From the NCBI GenBank assembly GCA_049976205.1, contig JBMFIR010000016.1, positions 1 through 32,349 of the forward strand: 32,349 nucleotides of DNA, read 5' to 3'. The translations under genes were made by a program, and so were the position numbers. A model generated the notes under the pieces. The model made no database searches. It saw only the letters and a program-made list of their open reading frames with translations, and was not told the DNA's origin. This document shows positions 8,390-15,786 of the stretch, in pieces. This DNA is from WYEN01 sp049976205. Lineage in GTDB: Archaea; Thermoproteota; Thermoprotei_A; Sulfolobales; AG1. The stretch's first letter is position 1, and the number at the start of each line of letters is the position of its first letter.

Positions 8390-9115
8390 ATGAATGAAGA
8401 GGTTTTATTAGCTAGGAGAGAAGTCATTAAAAAAATGATTCATTTGTTAATTAGATTTGATGTTAATTACATAGGATTAGGTAGCGGATCAACAATTAAA
8501 TTATTTATAGAGCATCTCCCTAAAGAGATCCTTATTAAAAAATGCTTTATCTCCACTAGTTTCGATACATCAATTAGCCTAAGATCAAGAGGTGCTAGGT
8601 GCGTGGAGACAGATCTACCGCCAGAACAAATAGATCTATATATTGATAGCGCTGATGAAATAGACAGAGAAGGCAATTTACTAAAAGGTGGTGGTGGAGC
8701 ATTATTTAGAGAAAAAATAATAGCCTACTCATCAGAGAATAAATTTATATTAGCTGATTACTCTAAACTAGTAGATTTCTTAGGTTCCAAAAGAAAGATC
8801 CCAGTAGAGCTCCATCCATACTCACTCAACTATGTTTCTAAAAAAATAAGGGAGCTAGGAATGGTTCTTGAACCCAGGGTCTCTGGAGGGAAGGTTGGTC
8901 CTGTAATAAGTGATAATGGAAATATTATTGCTGATATCGTTGTAAATGAGTCTATTAAAGATCCTTTGAAGATAGATAGAGAGATAAAATCTATTGAAGG
9001 TATACTTGCTACAGGTATATTTCCGTATATGGACTATGTAATTATTATTGGAGAAAGATCCGGTGGAGTAATATTCTACAAGGGTGAGGATCTTTTAAGG
9101 AGACTCTTAAGCTAA
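8390..9115 (+). CDS. rpiA: Ribose-5-phosphate isomerase A
   Basis: 241 residues from the ATG at 8390. GLGSGST (29-35) is the phosphate-binding loop, DSADEID (86-92) supplies the two catalytic Asp positions, KGGGGAL holds Lys99, and REKI holds the catalytic base Glu108. It interconverts ribose-5-phosphate and ribulose-5-phosphate, needed for nucleotide sugar supply, which in crenarchaea often comes through a reversed ribulose monophosphate route. The open frame extends back to 8267, but the extra 41 residues are unlike the family and would overlap the M32 gene start and the TATA box, so the shorter start is chosen. Its stop codon overlaps the convergent ThyX gene by four bases. Confidence 0.92.
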   Translation: MNEEVLLARREVIKKMIHLLIRFDVNYIGLGSGSTIKLFIEHLPKEILIKKCFISTSFDTSISLRSRGARCVETDLPPEQIDLYIDSADEIDREGNLLKGGGGALFREKIIAYSSENKFILADYSKLVDFLGSKRKIPVELHPYSLNYVSKKIRELGMVLEPRVSGGKVGPVISDNGNIIADIVVNESIKDPLKIDREIKSIEGILATGIFPYMDYVIIIGERSGGVIFYKGEDLLRRLLS

Positions 9116-9975
9116 TCACTGAATTTATTTATGTAATTTTTGAAAATTTCATATGAATATCTTACGCATTTAATTATTCCGTCCCTAGGAACTAGTTCTC
9201 TACATCTCTCAATACCAAATTCTACAGAACCTTTCAATAGTTCCTCTAGAGAATATATTTTATTCGAATGAAGATTATTATCAATTAAACAGTATGGTCC
9301 TGCATACTTGAATAATCTAGGATGTATTTTTAATAACTCTCTCCATAGAAGCCAAGCAACTAATCTTATCTCTTTCTGTGCATGTGTACACATCCTTAAC
9401 CCAAGGAAATGAAGTATTTCGCGTGCATTCATGGTTACTATGATTTTACTCACTATGGCTTGTGGAAGAATATAGCGGGCTTCTTCTTTAGATAAACCAC
9501 CTCTCCTAAGCTTCCAATAATTTGATACGGCTCTAGCATATTCTGAAGCGATCTTTCTCTGATTACTATCATCCCAGTCGGGATCTATAAAAAACAATTC
9601 TTTGATTCTTGATAGGGTCTCTATATCCCCCCCAAGGATCTTCTCAGAGATCTCATACCAATAAACAGGATCCTCTGGTTGAAGTAGTTTATCATTATAT
9701 CTCTGAGATAATTGCGTGTATGAAGCAACTCTGTGTCTAACAAGTTGATGAGTACATACTCTCGAGCACTTAACCTCAAAAGTATATTGCGAGTGCTCCC
9801 AAGGAGATAAGTGGCCTCTTCTAAAAGTCTCTCTAATCCATTCTTCCATCTCCTCATCACTCATTCTCTCATCAATTTCTTCTATGTCTCTCGAAGAAAG
9901 CGATCTCTTTGAAGAAATCGCTACTAATCTCTCTCCGCTCGAAGTATAACTAATTATTTTTACAGATGGTATCAT
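9112..9975 (-). CDS. thyX: FAD-dependent thymidylate synthase
   Basis: 287 residues with the ThyX signature RHRVASYTQLSQRY (80-93), which fits RHRxxSxxxxSxR exactly. Further family features are HLSPWEH (55-61), an IVTMNAREILHFLGLR stretch, and CTHAQKEIRLVAWLLWRELLKIHP, which carries the conserved Gln/Arg substrate-binding positions. It methylates dUMP to dTMP using methylene-donor folate and reduced FAD, independent of ThyA; the sequence cannot say which pterin serves as donor here. It is somewhat longer than bacterial ThyX (about 220-250), with a C-terminal tail of about 45 residues. It stands alone on the minus strand between rpiA (convergent, 4-base overlap) and the ferredoxin gene. Confidence 0.93.
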   Translation of the reverse strand: MIPSVKIISYTSSGERLVAISSKRSLSSRDIEEIDERMSDEEMEEWIRETFRRGHLSPWEHSQYTFEVKCSRVCTHQLVRHRVASYTQLSQRYNDKLLQPEDPVYWYEISEKILGGDIETLSRIKELFFIDPDWDDSNQRKIASEYARAVSNYWKLRRGGLSKEEARYILPQAIVSKIIVTMNAREILHFLGLRMCTHAQKEIRLVAWLLWRELLKIHPRLFKYAGPYCLIDNNLHSNKIYSLEELLKGSVEFGIERCRELVPRDGIIKCVRYSYEIFKNYINKFSD

Positions 9976-10088
9976 CTCATTTGAAAACTTATGCTTAATC
10001 CAATATTAAAAACTATCCATAGAAATAAGAAGATAAATAAAAGAAGAATATTTACAAGAAAACTTAGGCAACATAAAAGTCTTTAAAT

Positions 10089-10400
10089 CTAGTGCTTAAT
10101 ACCATATTTTGTGAGCCACTCACGATACTCTTTCTCTAAATCACCACTGAGAGTACCTGAGAATCTATACCACTTACTCTTTGCCTTAGGTTCAGGAGGA
10201 GCTTGAGAAGTTGGCCATATACAGTTAACAGGACACACCTTAACACATTCGAAATCACTTTCACATTTATCCCATATAATTCTCGCCTTACCATTCTCAT
10301 CTAGTTCTAATGCGTTATGTGGACACACAGCCACACATGCTCCACAGCTTATGCATGCATCTACATCAATAACCACTCTTTCTCCGCCCAAGGACATCAC
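10089..10400 (-). CDS. Two-cluster ferredoxin with CxxDxxC second motif
   Basis: 103 residues (102 if translation begins at the ATG one codon in, 10397). First cluster motif C16-ISC19-GAC22-VAVC26-P is a standard [4Fe-4S] binder. The second is C46-ES-D49-FE-C52-VKVC56-P, with C60 completing the first cluster; Asp replaces the second Cys, as in archaeal ferredoxins that hold either a [3Fe-4S] or an Asp-ligated [4Fe-4S] cluster. It likely carries electrons for pyruvate/2-oxoacid:ferredoxin oxidoreductases. A C-terminal extension of about 40 residues (PPEPKAKSKWYRF...) ends in WLTKYGIKH. A TATA box CTTATAAAA at 10425-10433 (TTTTATAAG on the coding strand) puts transcription start near the start codon, so the message is probably leaderless. 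Confidence 0.88.
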   Translation of the reverse strand: MMSLGGERVVIDVDACISCGACVAVCPHNALELDENGKARIIWDKCESDFECVKVCPVNCIWPTSQAPPEPKAKSKWYRFSGTLSGDLEKEYREWLTKYGIKH

Positions 10401-10424
10401 CGTTAATATAGTTTATTATTAAAA

Positions 10425-10433
10425 CTTATAAAA
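10425..10433 (-). promoter_or_regulatory. TATA box of the ferredoxin gene
   Basis: TTTTATAAG on the minus strand, centred about 29 bases upstream of the GTG/ATG start pair of the ferredoxin gene. The spacing predicts a leaderless transcript. Confidence 0.45.
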
Positions 10434-10475
10434 TTAACAAAATTGGCTAATATACGATCTAAATGATATATAGGT

Positions 10476-10481
10476 AAAAAA
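10476..10481 (-). terminator. T-run downstream of 5S rRNA
   Basis: Six consecutive T on the minus strand, about 50 bases beyond the predicted 3' end of 5S rRNA and before the ferredoxin promoter. Archaeal RNA polymerase terminates at T-runs, so this is a plausible end of the 5S transcript. There is no strong hairpin. Confidence 0.3.
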
Positions 10482-10528
10482 CTAATTCTTATACTTAATA
10501 ACAAGAATTTAAGCAATTTAATTATGAA

Positions 10529-10656
10529 GAGGCCGATCCCGACTTGTAGAGGCTGCGAGTCCTTGCGGACCTCACAGCCTCTACAACGCGGCTGGCTTAA
10601 CTTCCGGGTTCGATATGAGTCCGGGTGTTGCCCAGCCGCTATGGTCGGGTCGGCCC
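10529..10656 (-). rRNA. 5S ribosomal RNA
   Basis: Read on the minus strand the RNA begins GGGCCGACCCGACCAUAGCG and contains the conserved loop CCCGGAAGUUAAGC and GGGCAACACCCGGACUC. The first bases pair with the 3' end (GUCGGGAUCGGCCU) to form helix I with a single bulged A, as in other crenarchaeal 5S RNAs. The helix IV-V arm (GUUGUAGAGGCUG ... CAGCCUCUACAAG) closes as a long GC-containing stem. It is far more GC-rich than the flanking DNA, as expected in a hyperthermophile. It is not linked to 16S or 23S genes here, usual for Crenarchaeota. Its 5' end lies 30 bases after the stop codon of the Pop5 gene. End positions are by secondary structure and may be off by a few bases. Confidence 0.93.
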
Positions 10657-10677
10657 ATTATATTTTTGTGTGAGTGG

Positions 10678-10685
10678 CTTTTAAG
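10678..10685 (-). promoter_or_regulatory. TATA box of 5S rRNA
   Basis: CTTAAAAG on the minus strand, centred about 25-26 bases before the 5' end of 5S rRNA. It begins right after the TAG stop of the Pop5 gene (10687-10689), so 5S can be transcribed on its own even though it sits directly behind the RNase P protein operon. Confidence 0.55.
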
Positions 10686-10686
10686 T

Positions 10687-11040
10687 CTATGGCTTATTCT
10701 CTATTCTCCTAATGTATTTTATTGCTTTATTGAGATTTCCTGTTAATTTGAGAGGTATTATAGATACTGTCTCATTATTTATTTTTCTTATTCTTATGAT
10801 CCCTAGAAGTACCTTGTTTACGTCTCTTGACACAATTCTTATAACTCCGTACCTCGTGGTTTTCTCGTATCTTATTAATTTAATTGATGAATCCACTAAT
10901 CCATGTAGCCCTAAGAAGTCTCTCATGTACTTATTCAAGTAATTTGCTAATATAATGAAATCAGGTGATTCTCCGATGCTGTAAAGTTTGAATACTAGAT
11001 ATCTCTTACGTGGTTTCCTGGGTTCTTTTTGCAGAATCAA
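10687..11040 (-). CDS. rnp2: Ribonuclease P protein component 2 (Pop5 family)
   Basis: 117 residues matching archaeal Pop5: RYLVFKLYS at the N-terminal strand (14-22), a helix, GLVDSSIKLIRYEKTTRYGVIRIVSRD (47-73), then VLLGIIRIRKINNETVSIIPLKLTGNLNKAIKYI, where the usual ...SGTIKKA helix is TGNLNKA. It binds Rpp30 and the RNase P RNA to mature tRNA 5' ends. The TTG start at 11040 lies 35 bases inside the Rpp30 gene, and the protein partners are thus encoded by overlapping genes. The start codon is uncertain, but conserved residues begin only 13 residues in. It is directly followed by 5S rRNA. Confidence 0.82.
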   Translation of the reverse strand: MILQKEPRKPRKRYLVFKLYSIGESPDFIILANYLNKYMRDFLGLHGLVDSSIKLIRYEKTTRYGVIRIVSRDVNKVLLGIIRIRKINNETVSIIPLKLTGNLNKAIKYIRRIENKP

Positions 11041-11629
11041 TATTTCTCACCAGATCACTTCTCCACTTCTCCAATACTCTATACCATGAGTATGTTAACG
11101 AGCCTCTTAAGTTGGTTATGTATCTCTCTATAACTCTGAAGGCTCCTGGTGAAAACAATTCCTCGACACCTCTGGCGCCTGATGACAGAATAACGTCTAT
11201 ACCTTCTAAAATTGCTCCTCTTATACAAGAAGTAGCATATTTCATGAATTTAGGGTAATATCTATCATCTAGAATTGATCTTGCTAAGACCTCAATAAAA
11301 ACATTTTTTCTTATCATCACTGTTATCTGTTCTCTAGTACAGAACTCTATATTCTCTTCATCGAATACTATAGAGATAACACCATTTATTTTACCTGCTC
11401 TTCTAGCACTATCCTTATCTCTGGGGACAAAACCTACTAGATAATCTTTAGATGGATAGACGCGATCTATGTCATCATAAATTTTTCTCTTAATAATTAA
11501 GAACTTATCTCTGTAATCACTTGGCACCAAGTCAGAGTTTACTAGACCAATAACTCTGAATCGGTTCTTCACGAGAAAATCTAAGACCTCTTTGTCCACA
11601 TTCAAGATCAGTAGATCAGCCCATCTCAT
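11006..11629 (-). CDS. rnp3: Ribonuclease P protein component 3 (Rpp30 family)
   Basis: 207 residues of the PF01876 TIM-barrel-like family. Landmarks: DLLILNVDKEVLDFL near the N terminus, YLVGFVPRDKDSARRAGKINGVISIVFD (63-90), RKNVFIEVLARSIL (108-121), and ILSSGARGVEELFSPGAF (147-164), the family's conserved serine-rich 'SSGA ... SP' stretch. It forms a heterotetramer with Pop5 that activates RNase P RNA. The ATG at 11629 abuts the stop codon of the upstream DUF54 gene with no spacer, and the 3' end overlaps rnp2 by 35 bases, so the three genes form one operon. The protein is slightly shorter than many euryarchaeal relatives. Confidence 0.85.
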   Translation of the reverse strand: MRWADLLILNVDKEVLDFLVKNRFRVIGLVNSDLVPSDYRDKFLIIKRKIYDDIDRVYPSKDYLVGFVPRDKDSARRAGKINGVISIVFDEENIEFCTREQITVMIRKNVFIEVLARSILDDRYYPKFMKYATSCIRGAILEGIDVILSSGARGVEELFSPGAFRVIERYITNLRGSLTYSWYRVLEKWRSDLVRNIDSAKRTQETT

Positions 11630-12088
11630 TCATTTATTCACCATATCTCTCAAATAATTCTCTAGATCTTTGATAGTCTTAACATTACTTACACCAATTG
11701 ATACATGAATAATATCATCATCAAAACCTAAAGAAATTTCTCCTAAAAATGCGTCTTGTTTAGCTAATCTAATAAACATTCTTTTACTCTTCTTATCGTA
11801 TCGATCCTCTAGAGATAATAAAATAGTCTCAAATTCAGATTTAGATAATTTATTCATAATCCACTTAATTACTTGTAAGGAGTCTTCCCCAGAGATCTTT
11901 AGTCTATACACTCTAATAGGATCTTTGTAGTAGCCGGTTGCGTTCTCATAATGTAATCTGCCTCTATAAGTATCTCTTAGATCTGGAGCAACAATATTTA
12001 TAAGCGCCTCCTCAACTTTCTCGTAGCTTTCAGTGGCATGAGCAATTGTTGAAATAATTACATCTCTAATCTTCACATTATTACTCAC
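11630..12088 (-). CDS. RNA-binding protein, DUF54/COG1325 (predicted exosome-associated)
   Basis: 152 residues of the archaeal PF01877 family. The N-terminal motif IAHATESYEKVEEALINIVAPD (16-37) corresponds to the conserved HTTE..EKV.EAL..ll.P, and HYENATGYYKDPIRVYRLKI to the HYGNPI region; ISGEDSLQVIKWIMNKL follows. COG1325 genes commonly sit in archaeal operons for RNase P proteins, ribosomal proteins or the exosome, as here with rnp3 and rnp2 directly downstream. The GTG start at 12088 is preceded by AGAGGGTT, a fair ribosome-binding site. Molecular role is not established; the family is thought to bind RNA. Confidence 0.8.
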   Translation of the reverse strand: MSNNVKIRDVIISTIAHATESYEKVEEALINIVAPDLRDTYRGRLHYENATGYYKDPIRVYRLKISGEDSLQVIKWIMNKLSKSEFETILLSLEDRYDKKSKRMFIRLAKQDAFLGEISLGFDDDIIHVSIGVSNVKTIKDLENYLRDMVNK

Positions 12089-12132
12089 ATAGAACCCTCT
12101 GAATTTTATTAGTTATAGAACAATATTATTAT

Positions 12133-12185
12133 TGATGATGACCGCTCGCCGTGTGAATAAATGATCGGATGAACCTCCTCTGAAA
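12133..12185 (+). ncRNA. C/D-box guide sRNA 1 (candidate; predicted 23S rRNA 2'-O-methylation guide)
   Basis: C box AUGAUGA (12135-12141), 19 bases, C' box AUGAUCG (12161-12167), 12 bases, D box CUGA (12180-12183). A GUGA at 12153-12156 fits a D' box. The D' guide CCGCTCGCCGT is complementary over nine or ten bases to the CGGCGAGCG segment that I recall as conserved near the 5' end of 23S/28S rRNA; counting five bases from D' would place the methyl group on a C. The D guide GATGAACCTCCT has no target I recognise. The gene lies in a 157-base gap between two minus-strand genes. A second candidate at 21941-21993 has the same box spacing, which raises confidence in both. Confidence 0.68.
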
Positions 12186-12213
12186 AGAGGATCTTAAAAA
12201 ATTTAGAGTTCAG

Positions 12214-12232
12214 TTATTCATGTGAATAAATG
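12214..12232. repeat. Inverted repeat TTATTCA/TGAATAA sharing a 12-base repeat with sRNA 1
   Basis: TTATTCATGTGAATAA (12214-12229) has two 7-base arms around TG. Its right half belongs to TGTGAATAAATG (12221-12232), an exact copy of 12152-12163 inside the C/D sRNA, 69 bases apart. It sits just after the stop codon of the CoA-disulfide reductase gene and could be an RNA hairpin or a remnant of sRNA duplication. Confidence 0.4.
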
Positions 12233-12245
12233 CATCAATCTTGAG

Positions 12246-13592
12246 TCATAGAAAACCTTTTGACATTACTCTCGCTGCAACTACTAGCGGATGCCATACA
12301 GGGGCTGTCGCAGGCATGTAGCCTAGATCTGAGAAGAACAATTCCTCTATACTCATTCTTCTCTCTATGATTACTGCCATGATATCAATGTAAGATGCTA
12401 CTACAGGATCTCTTCCAACAGCCTGTGCACCAATAACCTTGCCGCTGTCTGCCTCGACAAGGATCTTTATATTTGCTTCAGCCCCGCCGGGGTAGTAATG
12501 AGCTTTCGTTCTTACTTTAATAATTTTACTCTCAACTTTGATATTATTCTCGGAAGCTTCTTTCTCACTAACACCTGTTCTAGCTATATAGAGATCAAAG
12601 AATTTGGTTACAGCTGTACCAACAACACCAGGAAATCTAAGAAATCTACCCTTAGCGGCATTTGCTCCTGCTACGAGACCCTCTTTATTCGCTGTAGGTG
12701 CTAGCGGGATCCAAACTTTTTTCTTAAGTATCTTATGATATTTCTCAACAAGATCACCAGCTGCATAAATATCCTGTATACTCGTCTCCATATACTCATT
12801 AACTTCCACGGCCCCAACAACACCTGTCTTCAGACCTATTTTCTTAGCCAATAAGTTATTCGGTTTAACACCTGTAGCCAGAATCACGCCATCAACTACA
12901 TACTCTCCTTTATCAGTTGCTATTTTCTCAACGCTCCTTCTTCCCACAATCTCTCTTAGACCCTCTGATAAATGAAGTTCTATACCTTTACTCTTCATAT
13001 ACTCAGCTACGATAGACGCCATATCTTTATCTAGTGATATTGGGAGAAGCTGATCCATTAATTCAAATAATAAGACTCTTTTACCAATTTGATGAAGAGC
13101 CTCAGCTAACTCAATTCCTATGTAGCCTCCCCCAATCACAGCTATAATACGCATATTCTCAATTTTCTTTCTTAAATACTCAGATTCCGCGGGGTGGTGA
13201 ACGGTCAATACACCATCAAGATCTGTGCCTGGGACAGGTGGTATAGAGGGCTCAGCACCGATTGCTAATATGAGTCGATCCCACGTAATCTTATCTCTAG
13301 ATCCTCTCTTGATGACCTCAATAGATCTCTTATCAATATCAATATCGACTACTTCAGTATTCAAATACACTTTAATACCTCTTTCTTTCTCGAACTGCTC
13401 AGCAGTATATGTAATGAGATCATTTCTATCCTCAACTAATTTCTCAATGTAGAATGGTATCCCACACGGTGCGTGAGTAATCATATCACTCTTCTCTATT
13501 AAAACAACTTCACTTGAAGGATCAAGTCTTTTAGCTCTAGACGCAGCTGATGCGCCAGCTGCTCCTCCACCTACAACAACGATTCTTTTCAT
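12246..13592 (-). CDS. CoA-disulfide reductase / NADH oxidase family flavoprotein
   Basis: 448 residues from the ATG at 13592; a GTG at 13601 is in frame but forms part of the ribosome-binding site TAGGTG, so the shorter start is favoured. FAD-binding GGGAAG lies near residue 8, the redox Cys43 in THAPCGIPF, a second nucleotide-binding fold at AVIGGGYIGIELAEAL (about 150-165), and the FAD segment YAAGDLVE (about 285). The single Cys in the xxxxCGxP context is that of CoA-disulfide reductases and NAD(P)H oxidases/elemental sulfur reductases of archaea, which reduce CoA disulfide, O2, polysulfide or S0 with NAD(P)H. In a sulfur-dependent Desulfurococcales the sulfur role is attractive but unproven. 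C-terminal dimerisation domain (about 330-448) is complete. Confidence 0.87.
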   Translation of the reverse strand: MKRIVVVGGGAAGASAASRAKRLDPSSEVVLIEKSDMITHAPCGIPFYIEKLVEDRNDLITYTAEQFEKERGIKVYLNTEVVDIDIDKRSIEVIKRGSRDKITWDRLILAIGAEPSIPPVPGTDLDGVLTVHHPAESEYLRKKIENMRIIAVIGGGYIGIELAEALHQIGKRVLLFELMDQLLPISLDKDMASIVAEYMKSKGIELHLSEGLREIVGRRSVEKIATDKGEYVVDGVILATGVKPNNLLAKKIGLKTGVVGAVEVNEYMETSIQDIYAAGDLVEKYHKILKKKVWIPLAPTANKEGLVAGANAAKGRFLRFPGVVGTAVTKFFDLYIARTGVSEKEASENNIKVESKIIKVRTKAHYYPGGAEANIKILVEADSGKVIGAQAVGRDPVVASYIDIMAVIIERRMSIEELFFSDLGYMPATAPVWHPLVVAARVMSKGFL

Positions 13593-13622
13593 TAAAAACA
13601 CCTAGAGTTATTATTCGTGAAA

Positions 13623-13648
13623 GATTTTAAGATCATAATAAGATCATA
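13623..13648 (-). promoter_or_regulatory. Promoter and direct-repeat operator upstream of the CoA-disulfide reductase gene
   Basis: CTTAAAATC on the minus strand (13623-13631) is a TATA box about 35 bases upstream of the ATG. Overlapping and just upstream are two exact copies of TAAGATCATA (13628-13637 and 13639-13648, plus-strand reading) with an 11-base period, one helical turn. This is the layout of a repressor or activator site at an archaeal promoter. The regulator is unknown. Confidence 0.45.
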
Positions 13649-13686
13649 TACGCTACATTGATTAAATTTGTTTTTCTATTTGATCG

Positions 13687-13703
13687 AATTAAATCGTTTA
13701 ATT
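13687..13703. repeat. Perfect inverted repeat AATTAAA-TCG-TTTAATT
   Basis: Seven-base arms around a three-base loop, in the 164-base gap between the reductase gene start and the ThrRS stop. It is A/T-rich, and lies about 55-70 bases downstream of the ThrRS stop beyond a T-rich stretch. It may be a weak transcript-end structure or a protein site. Confidence 0.3.
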
Positions 13704-13756
13704 TATACGAAGAAAAATTAAAACTCAATGATTATAATTAGTTGTTATCTCTGTTT

Positions 13757-15592
13757 TTATATAGATCTTAGGTATGGTAGAGAAGGTCTCTTACTAAGAA
13801 GATGCGGCATCCCTAGATCTGTTCTAGGATGATCTCCCTGAAGTTTATTAAGAAGCTCTATGAACTCCTCAATTTCGTAGGATCTCTGAACACCTGATTC
13901 TCTATCTCTCACATTTATGGTATTCGTTGATACTTCTCTATCTCCAACAACAATTACAAAATAAACCCACTCAATCCCAGCGTCTCTAATTTTCTTGGCT
14001 AAGCTCTCATCACGGTCATCAACATCTACTCTATAACCTAGTCTAGAGATCTTCTCATAGATCTTCAGTGCGTACTCTACGTGATTCTTCGAGACAGGTA
14101 TTATTCTGATCTGTATCGGTGAGATCCAGAATGGAAGAGTCGGTGTTAAGCCCGCGGCTTCTCTCAGGGCAGCAGTATCAAAAAGCATATATATGTATCT
14201 CTCGAGACTACCTATAATAGCTGTGTGTATAATGACTGGATGTCTTTCAACATTATTCTCATCGACGTACTTTATACCGAATCTCTTCGCATTACCAACA
14301 TCGATTTGGAACGTGGCTATCTCTCTCGGCTTACCGGCGCTATCAATTATATTATACTCAATGTTTATAACCCAATAATATATCCCATCAGGAACAACAG
14401 TTATCAGTGCTGGTCTACCATCTCTTCTTATAAGCTCTTTTAAGTATTCTCTCTCCTTCTCGAGAAATTCCTTGGTCACATTTATTATAGCTACGTAATC
14501 TCTACCTAGCTTCTTAGCCTCTTCAAAAATCTTGTCTCTGATCATGAGAGTTATTTTCTTTGCTTCCTCAACATCTTGAGTAAGTATATGAAGATCAGGC
14601 ATATAGAATCTTCTTAGTCTAAAACCTAATATGAGTTCTCCTCTCTGCTCATATCTATAGCTATCAGCTACTTCAAACATCCCTAATGGAAGATCCTTAT
14701 AGCTAATAATCCAATCCTTTAATATAGCGAATTGCTGGTGGCAAGCAGCATATCTCATGACCAGTGAAGTATTCTCCATAAAAACTTCATATAATCTGTC
14801 GCCAAATAAATCAGCGTGTTCTTTAACGGCCTGTACCTTTAGATCAAACATATTCGTTCCTTTAACTCTGAAAACAGGTATATTAAGTGATCTAACTACG
14901 TTCCAAGCATACTGTGAAGCAGCCTCTAAGATTGTTGCTGCGTGAGGCTCATATCTCATGTGTCCATGATCAGAGAAGGGCTCCCACTCAAACCCGAATT
15001 TTTCCATGTACTCAGCTGCGCGAGGTCTGGTCTTCTCCAGTTCTTTCTTAAAGACCTCTTTCTCTACCAAGGCTCTGAGCATAGGATCTTTATACTCATA
15101 GGTGTATGGATCATGCAAATTCCCATCTAGATCCATTATATAATACGTCTTTGTTATCTGCGGCCTCTTAGCCTCTAGAGGCTTTAATGTTCTTGAGAGC
15201 TCAGCTAGTGGATGTCCATAATTGACTAAATTAAACTCTTTGTACCAACCGAATGGTGCTCTATAAACCTCTACACCTGAGTTTGAGAGTGCTGTATGAA
15301 GATCTCTTAATATCTTAATTGCGACTTGTGGAGGGGCTAACTCAGGTGATAAATGAGCATATGGATACAACAATACTTTAGAGGCTTTAATAATCTCTGC
15401 ATGAGATCTTATTTCTTGCACAGCTCTCTCCACTATGTTAGGATCTTTGTCATCCTCCTTCTCAACCGTTGTGAAAACAACTAGTATATTAGTGAATTTC
15501 CCTTCTAGAGGAACATCTTTTTCATAAGTCTCAGTGGCAGGTTCCCTAGCTCTATAGCTAAACTCAGCTGCGTGTATCATTAGTAGTCTCAA
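13757..15592 (-). CDS. thrS: Threonyl-tRNA synthetase, archaeal type with N-terminal editing domain
   Basis: 611 residues. Residues 1-140 (MRLLMIHAAEFSYRA..., HLSPELAPPQVAIKIL, APFGWYKEF) form the archaeal D-aminoacyl-tRNA-deacylase-like domain that removes mischarged serine. The class II catalytic core follows: MRYAACHQQF with zinc ligand C284, motif 2 GELILGFRLRRFYMPDLHIL with H335, and IIHTAIIGSLERYIYMLFD with H456 near motif 3; the anticodon-binding domain ends the protein. All three catalytic zinc ligands are intact. Both modules are in one polypeptide, unlike some Crenarchaea that split them into two enzymes. TTG at 15592 is chosen because MRLLMIHA matches the family's first strand; ATG at 15580 would delete it. 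Confidence 0.93.
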   Translation of the reverse strand: MRLLMIHAAEFSYRAREPATETYEKDVPLEGKFTNILVVFTTVEKEDDKDPNIVERAVQEIRSHAEIIKASKVLLYPYAHLSPELAPPQVAIKILRDLHTALSNSGVEVYRAPFGWYKEFNLVNYGHPLAELSRTLKPLEAKRPQITKTYYIMDLDGNLHDPYTYEYKDPMLRALVEKEVFKKELEKTRPRAAEYMEKFGFEWEPFSDHGHMRYEPHAATILEAASQYAWNVVRSLNIPVFRVKGTNMFDLKVQAVKEHADLFGDRLYEVFMENTSLVMRYAACHQQFAILKDWIISYKDLPLGMFEVADSYRYEQRGELILGFRLRRFYMPDLHILTQDVEEAKKITLMIRDKIFEEAKKLGRDYVAIINVTKEFLEKEREYLKELIRRDGRPALITVVPDGIYYWVINIEYNIIDSAGKPREIATFQIDVGNAKRFGIKYVDENNVERHPVIIHTAIIGSLERYIYMLFDTAALREAAGLTPTLPFWISPIQIRIIPVSKNHVEYALKIYEKISRLGYRVDVDDRDESLAKKIRDAGIEWVYFVIVVGDREVSTNTINVRDRESGVQRSYEIEEFIELLNKLQGDHPRTDLGMPHLLSKRPSLPYLRSI

Positions 15593-15786
15593 TGTGATTA
15601 ACCTATCTGAAAATAGAATTATTAGAATATAACTTTATCTGATGTAATAAAATTAGTCATAGAAGTTTTTATCAATTATTCTGATTTTTCATGGTTACAA
15701 TAGAATTCATCTATAAACTTGATCATGTAATATATATATAACTTTCGCAACAATAATAATTGCTGATGGTAGTGGGTGTTCAGTAA

